Part shown: piece by piece, positions 47,041-60,120 of the stretch
Layout: the number at the start of each line of letters is the position of its first letter
Numbering within the stretch: the stretch's first letter is position 1
NCBI RefSeq assembly: GCF_032854445.1
Contig: NC_088300.1
Coordinates: forward strand, 51,622,984-51,686,983
Source of the DNA: Liolophura sinensis
Taxonomy: Eukaryota > Mollusca > Polyplacophora > Chitonida > Chitonidae
Reading direction: 5' to 3'
DNA length: 64,000 nucleotides
Made by a program: the position numbers and the translations under genes
The notes under the pieces: model-generated
Told to the model about the DNA's origin: nothing
Database searches by the model: none
Seen by the model: only the letters and a program-made list of their open reading frames with translations

Positions 47041-47464
47041 TATGATGTTGGAAACACGCAAGGTCTTTCCCATTAAAGTATGTGGCTGTGTACATATCAG
47101 CTCTCACAGAGTGTTTATTATAAATCCCATGGAGTTTTGATAAGCGTATAAATACTCGGATCACGTCGTCTGCTGAATTACAGGAGACGAAATCTTTGTT
47201 CTGATTTATAGTGGATTTCTGAAGAGCTTGACCTGTTCTGCCAAACTCGATTCCACGGGCCAAAGAGATGCGGTGTCCGTTTTCATCAAATAGAATTTTA
47301 ATCTCGAATTCAAGCGAAGACATTTCACAATAATAAAGGTTATGCGACCGAGCCAAAACCTGTGACAACTGACGACTCGATCTGGCTCCAAATTTGCCAC
47401 CGTTTGTTTCGACCGCTGCCGAAAGACGGCGAATCCATGGAGGCTGTTTAGTGTTGATTAGATT
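47000..47464 (-). other. 154-codon open frame, coding status unknown
   Basis: Stop-free from 47464 to the stop at 47000; the first ATG is at 47323 (107 aa, starting MSSLEFEIKILFDENG). Composition is mixed and protein-like (PPWIRR upstream, KDFVSCNSADD, HHRKLL), but I recognise no family. Its last 13 codons lie in repeat E, so it may be chance or a transposon relic. The right part overlaps a G+C-rich island that continues to about 47700. Confidence 0.2.
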
Positions 47465-48129
47465 TCATTTTTCGGCAGATAATTTCTTTCTGTCGCTGTT
47501 GGCTCCGGGGTCAAGATCCATTAAATGTGGCCACTGAACCCATACGATTATCTGCCCCTGTTCGGCGGGGATAGCACGCCCTCTGTCACACTTGGTCAGC
47601 CATGGAAGGACAGTTGCTCAGTGCAGGCTGACTCACAGATCGCTCCGACCCCGCACAAAAACCACTTCACCGATACTAAACAAGGCCATAAGATACCCGG
47701 CTTATAAGCTTTTTTCGTTTTGCTCTCAGCTTCTCAGCGTTGTGCTCTCAGAGCCGATGAGCGTTTATTTTTTTCAACTGGAAATATATGCACTTATGCG
47801 TAGAACTTATATAGTCTTCCATTTTGGAATAGCTATTTCTGCTGTCCAGTATTACATTATAAGTGACACTCTTGTCCTTTAATAACGGTGTACAGCTTTT
47901 GGATAACTGTGAATAATTTACATTTTGAGGAAAATGGCCCGGTATAGAAACCTTGTTTATAATTGTACCGACCGTTGTATTCTAAGCACGTATACCTATT
48001 CGCATATAAGCTCCGTCACGTACTTTGCATATATTAACCATGCAGTCCTGGACCAATGCCAAAAAAGGTGCAGGAATTTGGTTTGTATTGTTTACAGCTG
48101 TAATAATGATGTTGACAAAAGTTGAAATA
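47465..48129. other. G+C-rich patch then AT-rich DNA, no gene
   Basis: 47465-47700 has raised G+C and no repeat; 47701-48129 is AT-rich. Nothing recognised. Confidence 0.35.
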
Positions 48130-48960
48130 TTGATCTTTGCCAACAATGCATTATAGGCCCTTTCTCGGAGTAACCTGCATACTGTGCTGTGTTTTTGTGC
48201 CTATCACTCATTTGATAAACACCATTCTTTCCCAGCACACCTGTACATATATACCATATTTCCCTTGCCACCCAGATAGCGCTAGTCTACCTGGAGCAGA
48301 ATGACCTTGTCTTTAGAGTAAACCGGTTCCATAAGCCTGACTTCCTGTAGGCAATACAATGAATCGGACTGTGCTTAGGGTTGGACTCAAACTCTGTTCC
48401 CAATTCCTAATAAACCCGACCTTTACACAAGAATGGGCAAAATGATTGATTAGGTTTTAACGCCAATTTGTGGAATATTGGAGTTAAAGCTGGTGTAATC
48501 ACCACCACGGACTCAAAGATATGGAGAGAATCGTGTAGAATGCACCGTTATTATTGCGGTCCCATGTTTCCAGGTATTGCCGAGTCTCCCGGCTTCTTAT
48601 TGTCAGGGCTAGCCACGAGGCCCTGGGTTATACAGTTTCAGCGACACGCTGAGCAATAAATCTTGTCACTGGCTTCCAAAACCGCTAAATATGGCTATTC
48701 TTTGAAGTGAACACTTCTACTTGAAGCAAATCCCGCCAATTATTGACTGTCTAAAAAGGGTGTGTCAAGTAATAACTTAATTATCCCCTGGGCACCTGTT
48801 TCATAATTATACCCCAAGCTCCTCAACAGAGCTAATCAATAACCTTAACATCCGCTCAATACAGCCGGGCGATATCAAAGCTCTACCGAGTAAAGCCGAG
48901 TAAAGGCGGAAATTGTCGAAGAGAGGTCCTTGTCTTGCACACTTACATGAATGTCAGGTT
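48130..48960. promoter_or_regulatory. Candidate regulatory island
   Basis: Repeat-free DNA with moderately raised G+C. It contains TGATTGATTAGG (48442-48453) and CCAATTATTGACTG (48736-48749), which fit Hox/Pbx- and homeodomain-type sites. No credible frame. Confidence 0.25.
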
Positions 48961-50356
48961 GTGCGATACGAAAAGCGCCTTGATGCAACTACATTTTCTG
49001 CAGTGACTGCTTATAGGAATGTGAATTATTATTCATAGGTTTAGGTATCTTATTTGACACTTTATCGAATTTGCTTATAATGACGTTGCGGGCTATTCAT
49101 GGAGGGTTGCTTGGTCTATTTTCGACACCTAACTTACCAGCTGTCTCGCCTACTTCATATTTACGTATGTATGCTGATATATACCAGATATGAAAACGCA
49201 TTTGTTTTGTTATTTTTTATTCAAATATTCGAAATATATTGTTGAACAAAATCTGCATGTTCAGAAAATTTTCGCAATAACACAGCTTTTAGGTTATCTT
49301 GAAATGTTTCAAATATTGATGTGCCGACAGATGAAAATTAGTTTTGCTTTAAATCATGGAATAAGAAAATCTTAAGGAGGCTAAATTTTGTCTCCAGACG
49401 CAATAAACTTCTGATGAGTTATTGCACCTTGAAATTTTAGTAATTGTCTCAGCACGATATGCGTGAATCATTGGCGGTTGGTGCTTCAAGATTAACCAGA
49501 TACTGCGAAATATAATTGGTATCTTAGTGATGTTTATTGAATTATACTGAACTCATAAGAGATGTAATAGCCAAACGGTGGCTGTTAAATGAGGCTGGAA
49601 CAAATCTGTACAAGTGACAGCACTTTGCCATCTGATGCAATGACCATTTGGGACATCTGACCAGTGTCCGAGACTGACCGCTGGAAGTCTCATGAGGACG
49701 CAGTCATAGTGCGCAATTACCAAGCTCATTAATATTTCAGCCAGTTAGTGCTCAAGAAGAAAGTGACCACAGCTCTGGTCAAGCTTTATCACTCTGCTTA
49801 TCATTAAATTAAATAAAAGAAATGAAGGGTATCCCACAACTGGTCAAGATTCGAAAACTATGATTGATTTTATGTATGCTGATTGCGGTCACGTGTATGT
49901 ATAGGCCAACATGTGGTCAGTGCAATTATTTGAATCTGTGGACTGTCCGTGATCCAATCCATTTACCATTCCGGAATTTTGATAACCATCTCGGTGTGAC
50001 CAGTGCTTTGTGTTATATTCATCCATGAAATTATAGTCTTTAAAAATTAGAATAGGACTTGATATCATTTGTGTACAAAAATAATTAGAACCTGTGAGTA
50101 GTTGACGAAAACTTTTCTCAACTTTATCTAGACGCGAATGAGAAGTTTTCTCTAAGATTTCAACATAATTTTTGACAGTTAAAGATTGTACAATGCGGAA
50201 TCCAAGTCTTGATACAGACTTCGAATGAAACAATGATAACCAGATTTAGTAAGTAACTAGTAAGGTTTAAATAAGTCAGTCAATAAAGTTTTGTTTTCTA
50301 CCTTCTATCCTAGATATTCTTGTCATGTGAAAACAAAGCGATGACATCGACAAATA
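48961..50356. other. No gene recognised
   Basis: A 114-codon minus frame at 49889-50233 begins with TTG and lacks a domain. Confidence 0.4.
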
Positions 50357-50408
50357 CTATTTATTAATTTATTTGATTGGTGTTTACGCCGTACTCAAGG
50401 ATATTCAA
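50357..50408 (-). repeat. SINE A tail fragment
   Basis: TTTATTAATTTATTTGATTG, then GTGTTTACGCCGTACTCAAG. A severely 5'-truncated family A insertion of about 50 bp. Confidence 0.85.
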
Positions 50409-52759
50409 CGACAAATACTTCAATCAATATAAATGCATTTCAGTTGCTGTCTTTTATATACTTCATAGGGCAGATATATTACTGGTTTTAATTTAAATGT
50501 TGTCACTACGACATTTATTTCAATTTGCCAGTCAGATTTCTCATATTTCTACAATGCCATTATAGTGCGGTGCACTAAATGTCTATACAGGACTGTTGTG
50601 CCTCTTTTATTAGAGACCTTCATTCACAAGTGAGGTTTAAAGTCAATTATAGTACATATTTATAAACAACCACCTCCCAGTAATCCACAAGAGCATTGCG
50701 GCGGTATAGTACATAGAAAAAGTATTCAGTGAAGGTAAAATCTGAATTAACTTCCATACCCGTGTTTGAGTTCAGGATTTCATTCACACCCAGATCGCGC
50801 GCGCCTGACATCAAGCTCTCTTCACGTTCAGAGCCTGTCAGTCATGACTCAGGCGCTGTCCATCTGTTCGGCTTTTAGCAACGCCTCGCCAAAAGAGCTA
50901 CACTACTCAGAGTCAATGTGCTGATAAATTTCCGTTTTACGAGTCTTTGTACGGCGACAAATTCGTTGTAGTCTTTCAGCGGTTTTGTCTAAGGCTCATG
51001 ATGTTCGTTTCAAAAAGCTTGTAAAAACGTAGGACAGGGAACATTGTGTCTGTCAGTTGTGGAAAACTGGATTCCAGGTCAAACGTTGAAGTATGGAGGA
51101 AAACGGATTAATGCAAAGCGCCAAATCTGTATGGACACTGTAAAGTTGGAGACAGTATAAGGGGAGATGAAAAGAATCGCGATAGAAAGCTATGGATACT
51201 TAGCGCTATAATAGTTATTCATAAATTTCCGTACTAAAGTACACATTTGAAGTTAATGAATGAACCATATGACGATATATATGTGTAGAAGCTAATGTCT
51301 CAAGGAAATCGTGGCAGCATTAAGCATTGTTCTCCGTTTACTTGAATAGGAATTAACATGGATAATGACAAACTGCTAGTCAAAGGAATATTTAGCACTA
51401 CAACTGCTTTTCATGAAAAATACACTTTAAGATAATGGATGAATAAAAGAGCGGTATGTATGTAGGGCAGATCATGTCGAAATACATTCACGACGACATT
51501 AATTGTTGCTCTCATTTGTTATATAAATATACATGAAGATGAATAATGATCAATAGCCATTATCTGGGGGAGACTGAGTGAGTGATATTTAGTCAGATGT
51601 TATATGTAAATAATGTATCATTACAGTAATGCAACATTTTATATGCTTTCTACTAGGACCTATTGCTATTGCTAACGTATTGCTGTAATTCGTATTGTAT
51701 TTTACCTAAATTTACGGGATTATCACATTTTTCATGGAGATATGAATAGTTTTAATTGGGGTTAAATATAAAACGACTGGCGGATCGTTAGTTTGGTGTG
51801 TGAAATAAAAATAACATGGTTTTATACGATTGCATGTAATTGTATTTATGATCAAAGCTTATGGACAGCCGCTGAGAAGTCTAAAAATGACTAAAATCTT
51901 TTGAGTGTTCGTCGGCCTGAGTCGGAGTTTCAGAATTAAGCAACTTTGAGTATGGCAGGAAATACGCCAAGGAAATGTCAGATTGGGAGTTAGACCACGT
52001 ACAAGGTCTAACGGTTCTGCGACTCCTTCTTTCATATGCATAGTCACTCGCTTTGTTCCCTACTAACTATTAACGTGTACATGTCTTGTTCTATAGTGAA
52101 CCAGGCAAGGGGATTAAGACTTCTCGACTGGATTCTACAGTGTTTAGATAGGATTAGCTTAAGGGTCGACAGTCCAGCCTTTGAAGATTTCATGATGGCG
52201 GATATTGGCCACTTTGTGTGGACAGGAGATGGATTAGTCCTGTAAGGCAAATGTCCAGTTGTAAGATTTGACAGGAAAACACTTGTCGTCAGCATGCGTA
52301 TTAGCCTGCCAAAGGGTTTATATATGACACTTATTTTTAGTTATTCACGGATGGCATCCTCCACCTAGACGTAGACAAAATGAGTCCTATCTGTGATGTC
52401 GTTAAAAACTCTAGGAATGGAACATGAAATTTTGAAGTCCAGTTTTTAGACATGCTTAACATCTGCCAGATGAAAGCAGATTTTCTTTGCCAGTGTTAGG
52501 AACACTGACTGACTTCAAATCATTACCTCAATTGAGAAAAGAGGCTGCCCACCCACAACTACATGAAGATGATCGTTGCATCCATAAGTGGAGGCTCTTC
52601 CGGTCTGTTTTTTTGACCTGATGTAGCTATCCTAAGCACAAAGGAAATGGACGTTAATATCCCGGATAACACGTAATTGTTATTGCTTCAGGAAGAAAAA
52701 AAAAACAATGTTTTGATGCACGTCAATTGATTTGTCTATCCAATTCGCTGGATTTCACC
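50409..52759. other. No gene recognised
   Basis: AT-rich apart from a G+C-richer patch at 50740-51000 with GATCGCGCGCGCCTGACATC. No repeat placed. Confidence 0.4.
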
Positions 52760-53520
52760 GCAGACTACTTAGCAGGGAAAATCCGAGATGGGAGCGAGAT
52801 AGAGTCCATTCGTGGATTACTGTACGTATTGCAGATGCTCTCCGATTCTGCCGCCTGATTTAAGGATACCACTAATGTGAGCTCGTTTAGAAGTACTTGA
52901 AGGGCTGATTTCCTGACCACTTGTAATGAAGTGTCGTCGGAATAGATAAGATCTCGGTAGTTACTCATCCCACCGCTGCCACCAAAGAACGCTGTCTTAT
53001 TTTGTGCCATCCAATGCGATGAACGGGCCTGCACTAAATGCTGAGGGGAAAATTGATTTGTCAGTACGGGTTGAAAAACAGAAGGGCTGGGTTAATGTTA
53101 CGGTAATTGTTCTTCATTTTTGCCTCACTTAGCGCACCTGATCCCTCGGCGGGCTGCATGATTGAAAGCGTCACCGTGTCATCAGTGTTGTGGACTCTTA
53201 CTGATGGAGGGAAACTAAACTGGGCAAACACGCCTTGGCATGACTAGGCACTGTTTAGATGACATTGTAACCAGACTTTACCGACATAATGTCTTCCTGG
53301 GTAAAACGAAAACCGATATAAATTACTTCTTGGGACAAGCAAGACGGCGAAGGCGGCATAAAATGACTATTCTGGTGATAATGTGGCGGTGCTTCGAACG
53401 AGCGTGCTGTCATGGCGCTAGCACTGGGTTCAGAGCACGTGAATGAGCTCGCGAAAATCCGCACCAATTACAGCATTATTCCTCTTTCCGGCGTTGACAC
53501 CAATCTCTACTCATCCGGAA
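52760..53520. promoter_or_regulatory. Candidate regulatory island
   Basis: Repeat-free, G+C-richer. Contains TGGATTACTG, CCACTAATGTGAGC and TGACCACTTG. An 89-codon minus frame (52765-53034) has no ATG-supported family identity. Confidence 0.28.
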
Positions 53521-53969
53521 ATTTAATCAACACAAATGGAACAAAGTGTTAAATTGTTTCTTGAATTTAAAAACGGTTGACGTAATTATAAGTTTTCGAG
53601 GCACGATAGAGAGCTCGTGAAATATATAAATATTCAAATGAAGTTTAGTCAATATCAACTGTTCAGCCTACGTTAACTCCTGGCACAGGCGAAGTTTAGC
53701 AATTTGCAAATATGTGAAGGTATAAACATATTTAGTACATACAGTTCCATAGCACAAATGAGTGGTGCTGATCATGTTCAGCAATTTTCATGAACAAATG
53801 TTATATTTCTAAAAACCATTCAACTTTTGTTTACTATCGGCATCTTCGAAGTTTATATACCTTGTTGTTTAATTTTAATATGGACTGAATCAAGCCATCT
53901 TTACACAGATATTTGTATGGACATCCACAATGGACCTCCTTGGTCAGTAATCACTAGTAATCACTAATT
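53521..53969. other. No gene recognised
   Basis: AT-rich spacer. Confidence 0.4.
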
Positions 53970-54072
53970 TCCAAAGCAACATTCATCACAAACCATCAAA
54001 GATCTAGAAGAAAATGTATACAGAGTACGAAATTAGGACATGAAGAAAGGGGCAGTCAGTTATAACAATTTT
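53970..54072 (+). repeat. Dispersed repeat E, copy 3 (diverged)
   Basis: AACATTCATCACAAACCATC, AGAGTACGAAATTAGGACAT, GGGGCAGTCAGT and AACAATTTTCAG align with the right half of copy 2. Confidence 0.55.
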
Positions 54073-54484
54073 CAGTGATACTTGTAGATTCAAACGGCAT
54101 ACCATGCTGGTTTATAAATTGGCGTTAGTCACAAATATGTATTTCAGTTGCGCTTTGATTGCAAATGGTCATGTATCCGACTTGGTGATTTTGTTCAACA
54201 TGATTGATTTACGGCCCCTTTCTCTGGGTTAAGCCGACCTAGAAATTAAGAAATTTTGAAACATGGCGATTATAGAATTTCCTTGTCTATATGGTTTTTG
54301 AAGAAATAACTAGTGACATAGATTGAAATCGCCACACAAGATACAAAGCCTAAAATATGCGAGATATGTACACACCATGCATATGCCTGTATCCTTAGAT
54401 ATCTTGCCGTTATAAACGAAACCGTTATAGTTTTTTTGTAACAGATTAAGACAAGATGTGGTATATCAGATCGTGATCGTCAGC
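54073..54484. other. No gene recognised
   Basis: AT-rich spacer, nothing identified. Confidence 0.4.
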
Positions 54485-54545
54485 CCGGTGTGAGTATAAT
54501 GTGACTGGGTGAACGACCTAAAACCCCAAGCATACATACATATTG
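54485..54545 (+). repeat. SINE C fragment
   Basis: GTATAATGTGACTGGGTG followed by CCTAAAACCCCAAGCATACA and a CATA tail: two blocks of family C joined with the middle deleted. Confidence 0.6.
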
Positions 54546-55559
54546 AAGTTAGGTAAGGGTGGGTGACTTTACCGTTGAGATCACTCTTTTGGTGATATAC
54601 AGAAGAGAACTGTGGACGAAATGTCAGTGGCTATAAGTGTTCAATAGTGAGGGAAAAATATGTGGTACTACTCTGTGGTTCACTAATGGGATTCTTCGTA
54701 TAAAAAATATACCTGCAAAACCCAACCATCGACTAAACACAAGACTTTTAATGGTTTTGCATTTTTGATGAACCATACGTTGGAAATGACAATGTCCTTT
54801 AGCTGGTAACATCACACTTAGTTGATATTATCTAAGGAACAAAGTGTTTAAATTTTTATCATGTACTTTAAACCATTGCATGTCTTTTATCTGTAATGAT
54901 TTTTGATTTTGTTATATGTTGATACTTGAGGTTTGGTGGAAGGCTATTCAAACGCCTTCACTCTTAAGTTTCTTAAGGTTTACAATGAGTATAATCCTCT
55001 TAACATGGACAAATTAAATATGGACACTGTGTTTAGAATCTGTGGCACTCTGCTTCATGATTGTGTCTAATTCCGAATAACCCGGGGCTAGGGGCTGTGT
55101 GATGGTCGTGTTGAATTAAATCGTTGAAAAAAATATATGAACATCCACTATCAAAGCTCCACTGAGATACATATTTTGTTATCTTATATTCTAGCAAGGC
55201 CCACGATGTAAATACTGATTTCTCTCAGTCGTCTAGAACATACCTTGTGCTTTTCCAACAAGATTGAGGTTTCTCGAATTAGATAATGTATACAAGGCCA
55301 AAACTGGAAATAAGGAAGATGAAAGTATACAGAAATTCCCAGGCCATTTTTTAAAAAATGCAACTCTGATGATTAAATAGGTTTTGTCACCTAGAAAAGG
55401 TGGCGGGTTTGTGAGGCATTTGGCCTATATTCAGTTTTACAGGCTTATATGTTACACGGCTGTGAACTGACGATGTGTCTGGTTTTCGTATCCAACAGGA
55501 GAAGGCGATCGGAGACAGATAATTCTTCAGCTAAAGTCTCAAAAAGTGGACAACAGATG
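54546..55559. other. No gene recognised
   Basis: AT-rich intergenic DNA. Confidence 0.45.
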
Positions 55560-56010
55560 AGACATTCCTTAATCTCGCCATTGTTACAGTGTTTAAATCC
55601 GTCGTCGGCGTGGCGAGAAGGGGTTATCATGCTTTTAGCTCGGACTCGGCTTAGATTTACGAGGTGTTGGGCGCTGGAAGAGGTGAAGACGTCTGGAGCT
55701 TTGGGATGTCGGGATTGAAAAGCAAATGAAAAAGCTCTCAGGCCGCCTAACACCTTGTAACAGCTTTACATTGACCCTCCAAGTCATTATACTACCAATG
55801 GTTCAAATAAAACCCACAGAGTTGGACGTCCCACGAGGACAAAATCTCTTCGAGCCGCGGACAGAGCCGAGTACATCCTGTCTCTTCAGAAAGCCAGAAG
55901 TCACCTTGGGTCTGTCGACTCTAATACACGGCCACATACAGAATAGTGGATCTGCCAGGCCTTTTACGGTGGCTAGTATTGACTTATTGTACGACGTTAG
56001 GTAGGCCTAG
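55560..56010. promoter_or_regulatory. Candidate regulatory island
   Basis: Repeat-free G+C/CpG-richer block (GTCGTCGGCGTGGCGAG, GAGCCGCGGACAGAGCC). Overlapping frames on both strands are open for 90-100 codons, as expected from composition; none resembles a known protein. Confidence 0.28.
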
Positions 56011-56303
56011 TCCGTAGACACAATAATGAGCAGGACTATACGAGATGAACAGATACAACACACCACCACAAACAGTCCTTCCTGTAAAGATATTTTACTC
56101 TAAAAACTAACGACCTGAGATTTTTAGGCACTTGTTTTGGTATATACTGCGTGGAAGTTTTGTAACTTACATTTGCCGTACGTGTAAAACTTTCCAACGG
56201 TTGAGCAAATGGTTAAGCTGCCCTCCTATACAGCTTTGCAGAATTCACACATTCAACAAAGTCGTATAACGTGTCAATTCACATTACGTCTTAGTAGAAT
56301 GCT

Positions 56304-56563
56304 GGGGGCTTCCGTGGCTCAGTTGGTTAGCGCGCTAGCGCAGTGTAATGACCCAGGAGTCTCTCACCAATGCGGTCGCTGTGAGTTCAAGTCCAGCTCA
56401 TGCTGGCTTCCTCTCCGGCCGTAAGTGGGAAGGTCTGCCAGCCACCTGCGGATGGTCGTGGGTTTCCCCCGGGCTCTTCCCGGTTTCCTCCCACTATAAT
56501 GCTGATCGCCGTCGTATAAGTGAAATATTCTTGAGTACGGCGTAAAACACCAATCAAATAAAA
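56304..56563 (+). repeat. SINE A, full length reference copy
   Basis: Best family A copy. The tRNA-like head has an A box TGGCTCAGTTGGTTAGCGCG at 56315-56334 and a B box GAGTTCAAGTCC at 56383-56394. The conserved core is at 56427-56504 (GGTCTGCCAGCC, GCGGATGGTCGTGGG, GGTTTCCTCCCACTATAATG). The 3' end is CTTGAGTACGGCGTAAAACA then CCAATCAAATAAAA. The core fits the MetaSINE type as I recall it. Confidence 0.93.
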
Positions 56564-57031
56564 TGTATAAAGTCGCACAAAAAATTGCATCTTGTCGTTG
56601 TGAACCGGTTTCTTTGAATTCCCTTTTGTGGTACAAATCAGGAGTCCTTGTCATCATGTTGTTGCTTAACACGTTTGGAATTCTTCATTGGGATGGGATT
56701 TTTTATGTGTGTGTGTGAAGGTTGGGGGGGGGGGGTAGGCTTTTTGTTTTGTTTTTTGATGTTACAGCAAGAATATTTGGTCAGCGGACCTTGTTTCACA
56801 TTACATGCCGTATTAAGAGATCAGTCTGAAACCAAATCAGTCATATTATCTGTGAAAAGTATTTAAATCAGTCACGATATGTTTTTGATCGAAAATCTAG
56901 CCTTTAAATCGAAAGCTAAAATGAAAATATCATGGCCTATACATGTACAAGGTGACTCAAGTCAAAAGCCACAAGACTGATGTTTAATGAACGAACTATT
57001 CAACAGCCAAAATAATATTGAGTTTGACGAA

Positions 57032-57034
<3 letters not shown>
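56564..57034. other. No gene recognised
   Basis: Contains a GT-rich stretch and a G12 run at 56724-56735. Confidence 0.45.
56724..56735. repeat. Homopolymer G12
   Basis: Run of 12 G following GTGTGTGTGAAGGTT. Confidence 0.9.

Positions 57035-57092
<58 letters not shown>
57035..57092. repeat. (TA)29 microsatellite
   Basis: Pure TA run of about 58 bp. Confidence 0.95.
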
Positions 57093-57093
<1 letters not shown>

Positions 57094-58549
57094 TTCGGTT
57101 GTGATCGCGTTAATGACAAATCGTCCGCACTGACTGACGCACGCTCTGCTCGACCTCTGACCTCAGGATGATGTACGATCCTGATAAGTATCTAGTTTTG
57201 ACAGTTAACACGTGTGTTTATGGAATATCCGTGTCTACTGAAGAAGAAACACCAGAGCCCAATAAGCTTAAATGAATACATGCTGATAAATGGGACATTT
57301 GGGGATTCCATTTCATATTATTGATCAGGGATGTCAAACGTCATTGGGGTGGCTGTGTCACGTGCTAAACCAACAAAAACCTAAACCTTTAAACGGTAAA
57401 AATCATGGAAAACGCCTAGAGCCCGTAACATTAAACTCTCAATTGGAACTTTTAACCCTGTATGGTGTATTTTTTGTATCGGTTTGATTGATGATCTCTT
57501 ATAATGTAGTCATTAATCGTTGATGCTTCAATGATAGTTTTTTATAAGAACTTTCTTATGAATTTATAAACAATCGTCACTAACCCTATATGTTATTATA
57601 CCCACATCTGTTGTTAATGCGGCTGGAGAATGAAATGAAATGAAATTGAAATAAAACCTTGATTATGTTGACATGTATTATTTTTAGAGGAGCCAGTTTG
57701 ACCTGTCCTATGAAAGGATTCATCAGGTTTGCGTGATCTATGAAAATGTGCTGTCCCTCAAAATTCCATGTAACTAGCTGCCCAATGTTTTTATTGGGGT
57801 TTGCGAGTCATTACCTGATTAAAGATCATATCGCTAGAATTAATCAATAACATCGTGTGGAAATCTAGATCGACTCAAACTATAAGTGATTAGATACAAA
57901 TGTCTCATTAATTACAATTTAGTTAATGAAATTTCTCTTGTGAATAACTCTTAGCCGAAATTTAGTATGAGAACAATGGCAACAGGATTTGTTTGTAATT
58001 ATATGCTGTAAAAAATGTGTTTAGGTGGTATTGATTACGGAGAACACGAATGAATGTGAGAACCATTCATATATTAAAGTTGTATTAAGTGCCCTGCAAC
58101 TATATACATTAAACGGGAAAATAGTGCGCTAATATGGCCGACAGAAAAATAGTGCAGATCTACTGAATTCTTTGTTTTCAGAGAGTAATTTTATATCTTA
58201 GTCTGGAATTGACTCTCGTCCTTCTGGATCGTCATGGTCAGAGGCTAAGATTCCCAGATAACTTCAAAAAGATTATACTGGCTGTTCGTCGTTCAAGACG
58301 CTTAAAGGAAACGATATGTACCAAAAATGTTCAATATTATGCGTACATTTGTCTGTTGGAAGTTTGATGGATGATTCAGACTCAAACAGAAAGGGTTTAC
58401 TGCAGAAAAACTTCCTGTAAATCAGTGAGTACAGATTTAAGTATTCTGCGAGCCGGCAGTTCATTTCTGTTCTGCACCCCTGGGAGTTGACACTTCTGAA
58501 GGACATAATCAAAGACTTTACAACTGCTATAGTGTGTTGGTATACGGTG
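57093..58549. other. No gene recognised
   Basis: AT-rich intergenic DNA. The 111-codon minus frame at 58273-58608 has no recognised domain. Confidence 0.4.
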
Positions 58550-59480
58550 GCGGCAAAGATTTTATGGGGATTGGAGGAGTCCTGGGGTAGTCGTGAAAGC
58601 AGAAGCAAGGCGATGGTCTTTCCGATACATGCCTTTAGGGAACTATCCGAAGACGGCTAAGATGGCGTAACAATGTGGGCTCGCTAATTGAGTACCGAGG
58701 GCGTTTCCCCATTAAACTGGATTAAATTCTGACTCGGCCAGTGGTGGAAGCAACTGTGTCTTAGCCTATGTGACCTCAATGATAAGTTTAAGAAAAGATG
58801 GAGATTTTCGGTGGCCAAATCCCGTCTCTTGTGGGATTGTTATGCTGAGCCATGCTTAGATTTCAATTACTGTCTTGTCGCCAATTGCATGGGAATAGGT
58901 CGCCGCTGATTTCCTCTGTTGTTTGTCCTGATGAACAATTAAAGAGTCTTCACAAAGTCTCTGATTGATGCCGTATTAACCTCTATCTGTATGCAAGGCA
59001 CCCTTGAACTGCCAGCAATGATGGAGAGCCAACTGCCCTTACTTATTCTATAGACCGAAGGGACCAGACGCAAACATTAATTGGCGCACCTTTAGTTCGG
59101 GTCAAGACAAAAGGGGACATTAAACAATCCGCCGACGACCCCGCCAATTGGCAAGCCAATGAACTAGTGGAGGGCAACCTCTTGGGGTATACCTCCCAGT
59201 AATCGGCCGTCAGAGTAATTAAAACAATAACTCAGGGACTAGCGATCGTCCCACTGGAGATATTCCATCTCCCAAGCTATGAATTTAGTTGGCCACAATG
59301 ACTTTAAAGATGGTATTCAATTTGGAATCTGTAGACATTTCTCTTCAAGCATTTGTAACAGGTGACTGGCCTATCTGTAATAGCGTCTGTCGTTCGTGGC
59401 GTACCCTGATTTGTTGAACCTCTTGTTACATGCGCAGATCAATTAAATCATTCCTTATCAACCGCCACGCGACAACTGAC
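58550..59480. promoter_or_regulatory. Candidate regulatory island with CCAAT palindrome
   Basis: About 0.9 kb without repeats, G+C-richer. It has GCTAATTGAG, CTGATTGATG, ACATTAATTGG, GACATTAAACAATCC, a palindrome GCCAATTGGC at 59143-59152 with another CCAAT at 59156-59160, and GGGACTAGCGA at 59235-59245, the last also at 29444-29454. All frames carry frequent stops in the core, which argues against coding. Confidence 0.35.
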
Positions 59481-60013
59481 CCAGACTCTAGAGTATACGA
59501 AAAACGTTCGAATGTTTAGGAAATTAGGGTATCACAATATACACTGTTTTCAATGTACACATTCTAAATATTTATGTATCTCAGGAAAAATCGTTGAAAC
59601 AAATGTCCAAATTACCCAGGTCAGATCACTAAAATTAAACATGGAAAAGGTGGGAAAGATATATGACTTGTTCAAGGGTTGGAAGTGTTCAATACTTTAT
59701 GATTGTGTTGGAAGTTTTGCTTTTTTCCGACGGGAACTCTTGGATATGGCTGTCAGAATCCACGTGAAAATTCTTGTATGAGCAGTTCTTTGAGGTATGA
59801 TTTCATCTACACATTAAATGAGCTACACTTGAGAAAAATGTTGCTATAAGGCTTAGGTCAAGATAAAATAAACGCATCGTGTGATAAAGAGAATGAAACT
59901 TGGAAGAAAATCCAGAGAATTTTTTTTACCTAATTGCGCTTAAGCCAAGGTGCAAGGTGGCGTTTAAAATGTTACATTTTCGGCATTTATATAAATAGTT
60001 AGAATATAAACTC
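59481..60013. other. No gene recognised
   Basis: AT-rich. The 89-codon plus frame at 59512-59781 has an ATG but no family resemblance. Confidence 0.35.
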
Positions 60014-60112
60014 GAACTGAAATAAATTGACAAAATGCCGGGTTTCATCGTTTACGTGTAACCATTTACGAACCGTAACACTGTCGTCGCTGCCCTCGTT
60101 TTACTCTCCATA
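60014..60112 (+). repeat. Dispersed repeat D, copy 2
   Basis: AAATTGACAAAATGCCGGGT, TTACGTGTAACCATTTACG, GTCGTCGCTG and GTTTTACTCTCCATACT match copy 1. The SINE B tail begins within 10 bp. Confidence 0.7.
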
Positions 60113-60120
60113 CTGAAGTA

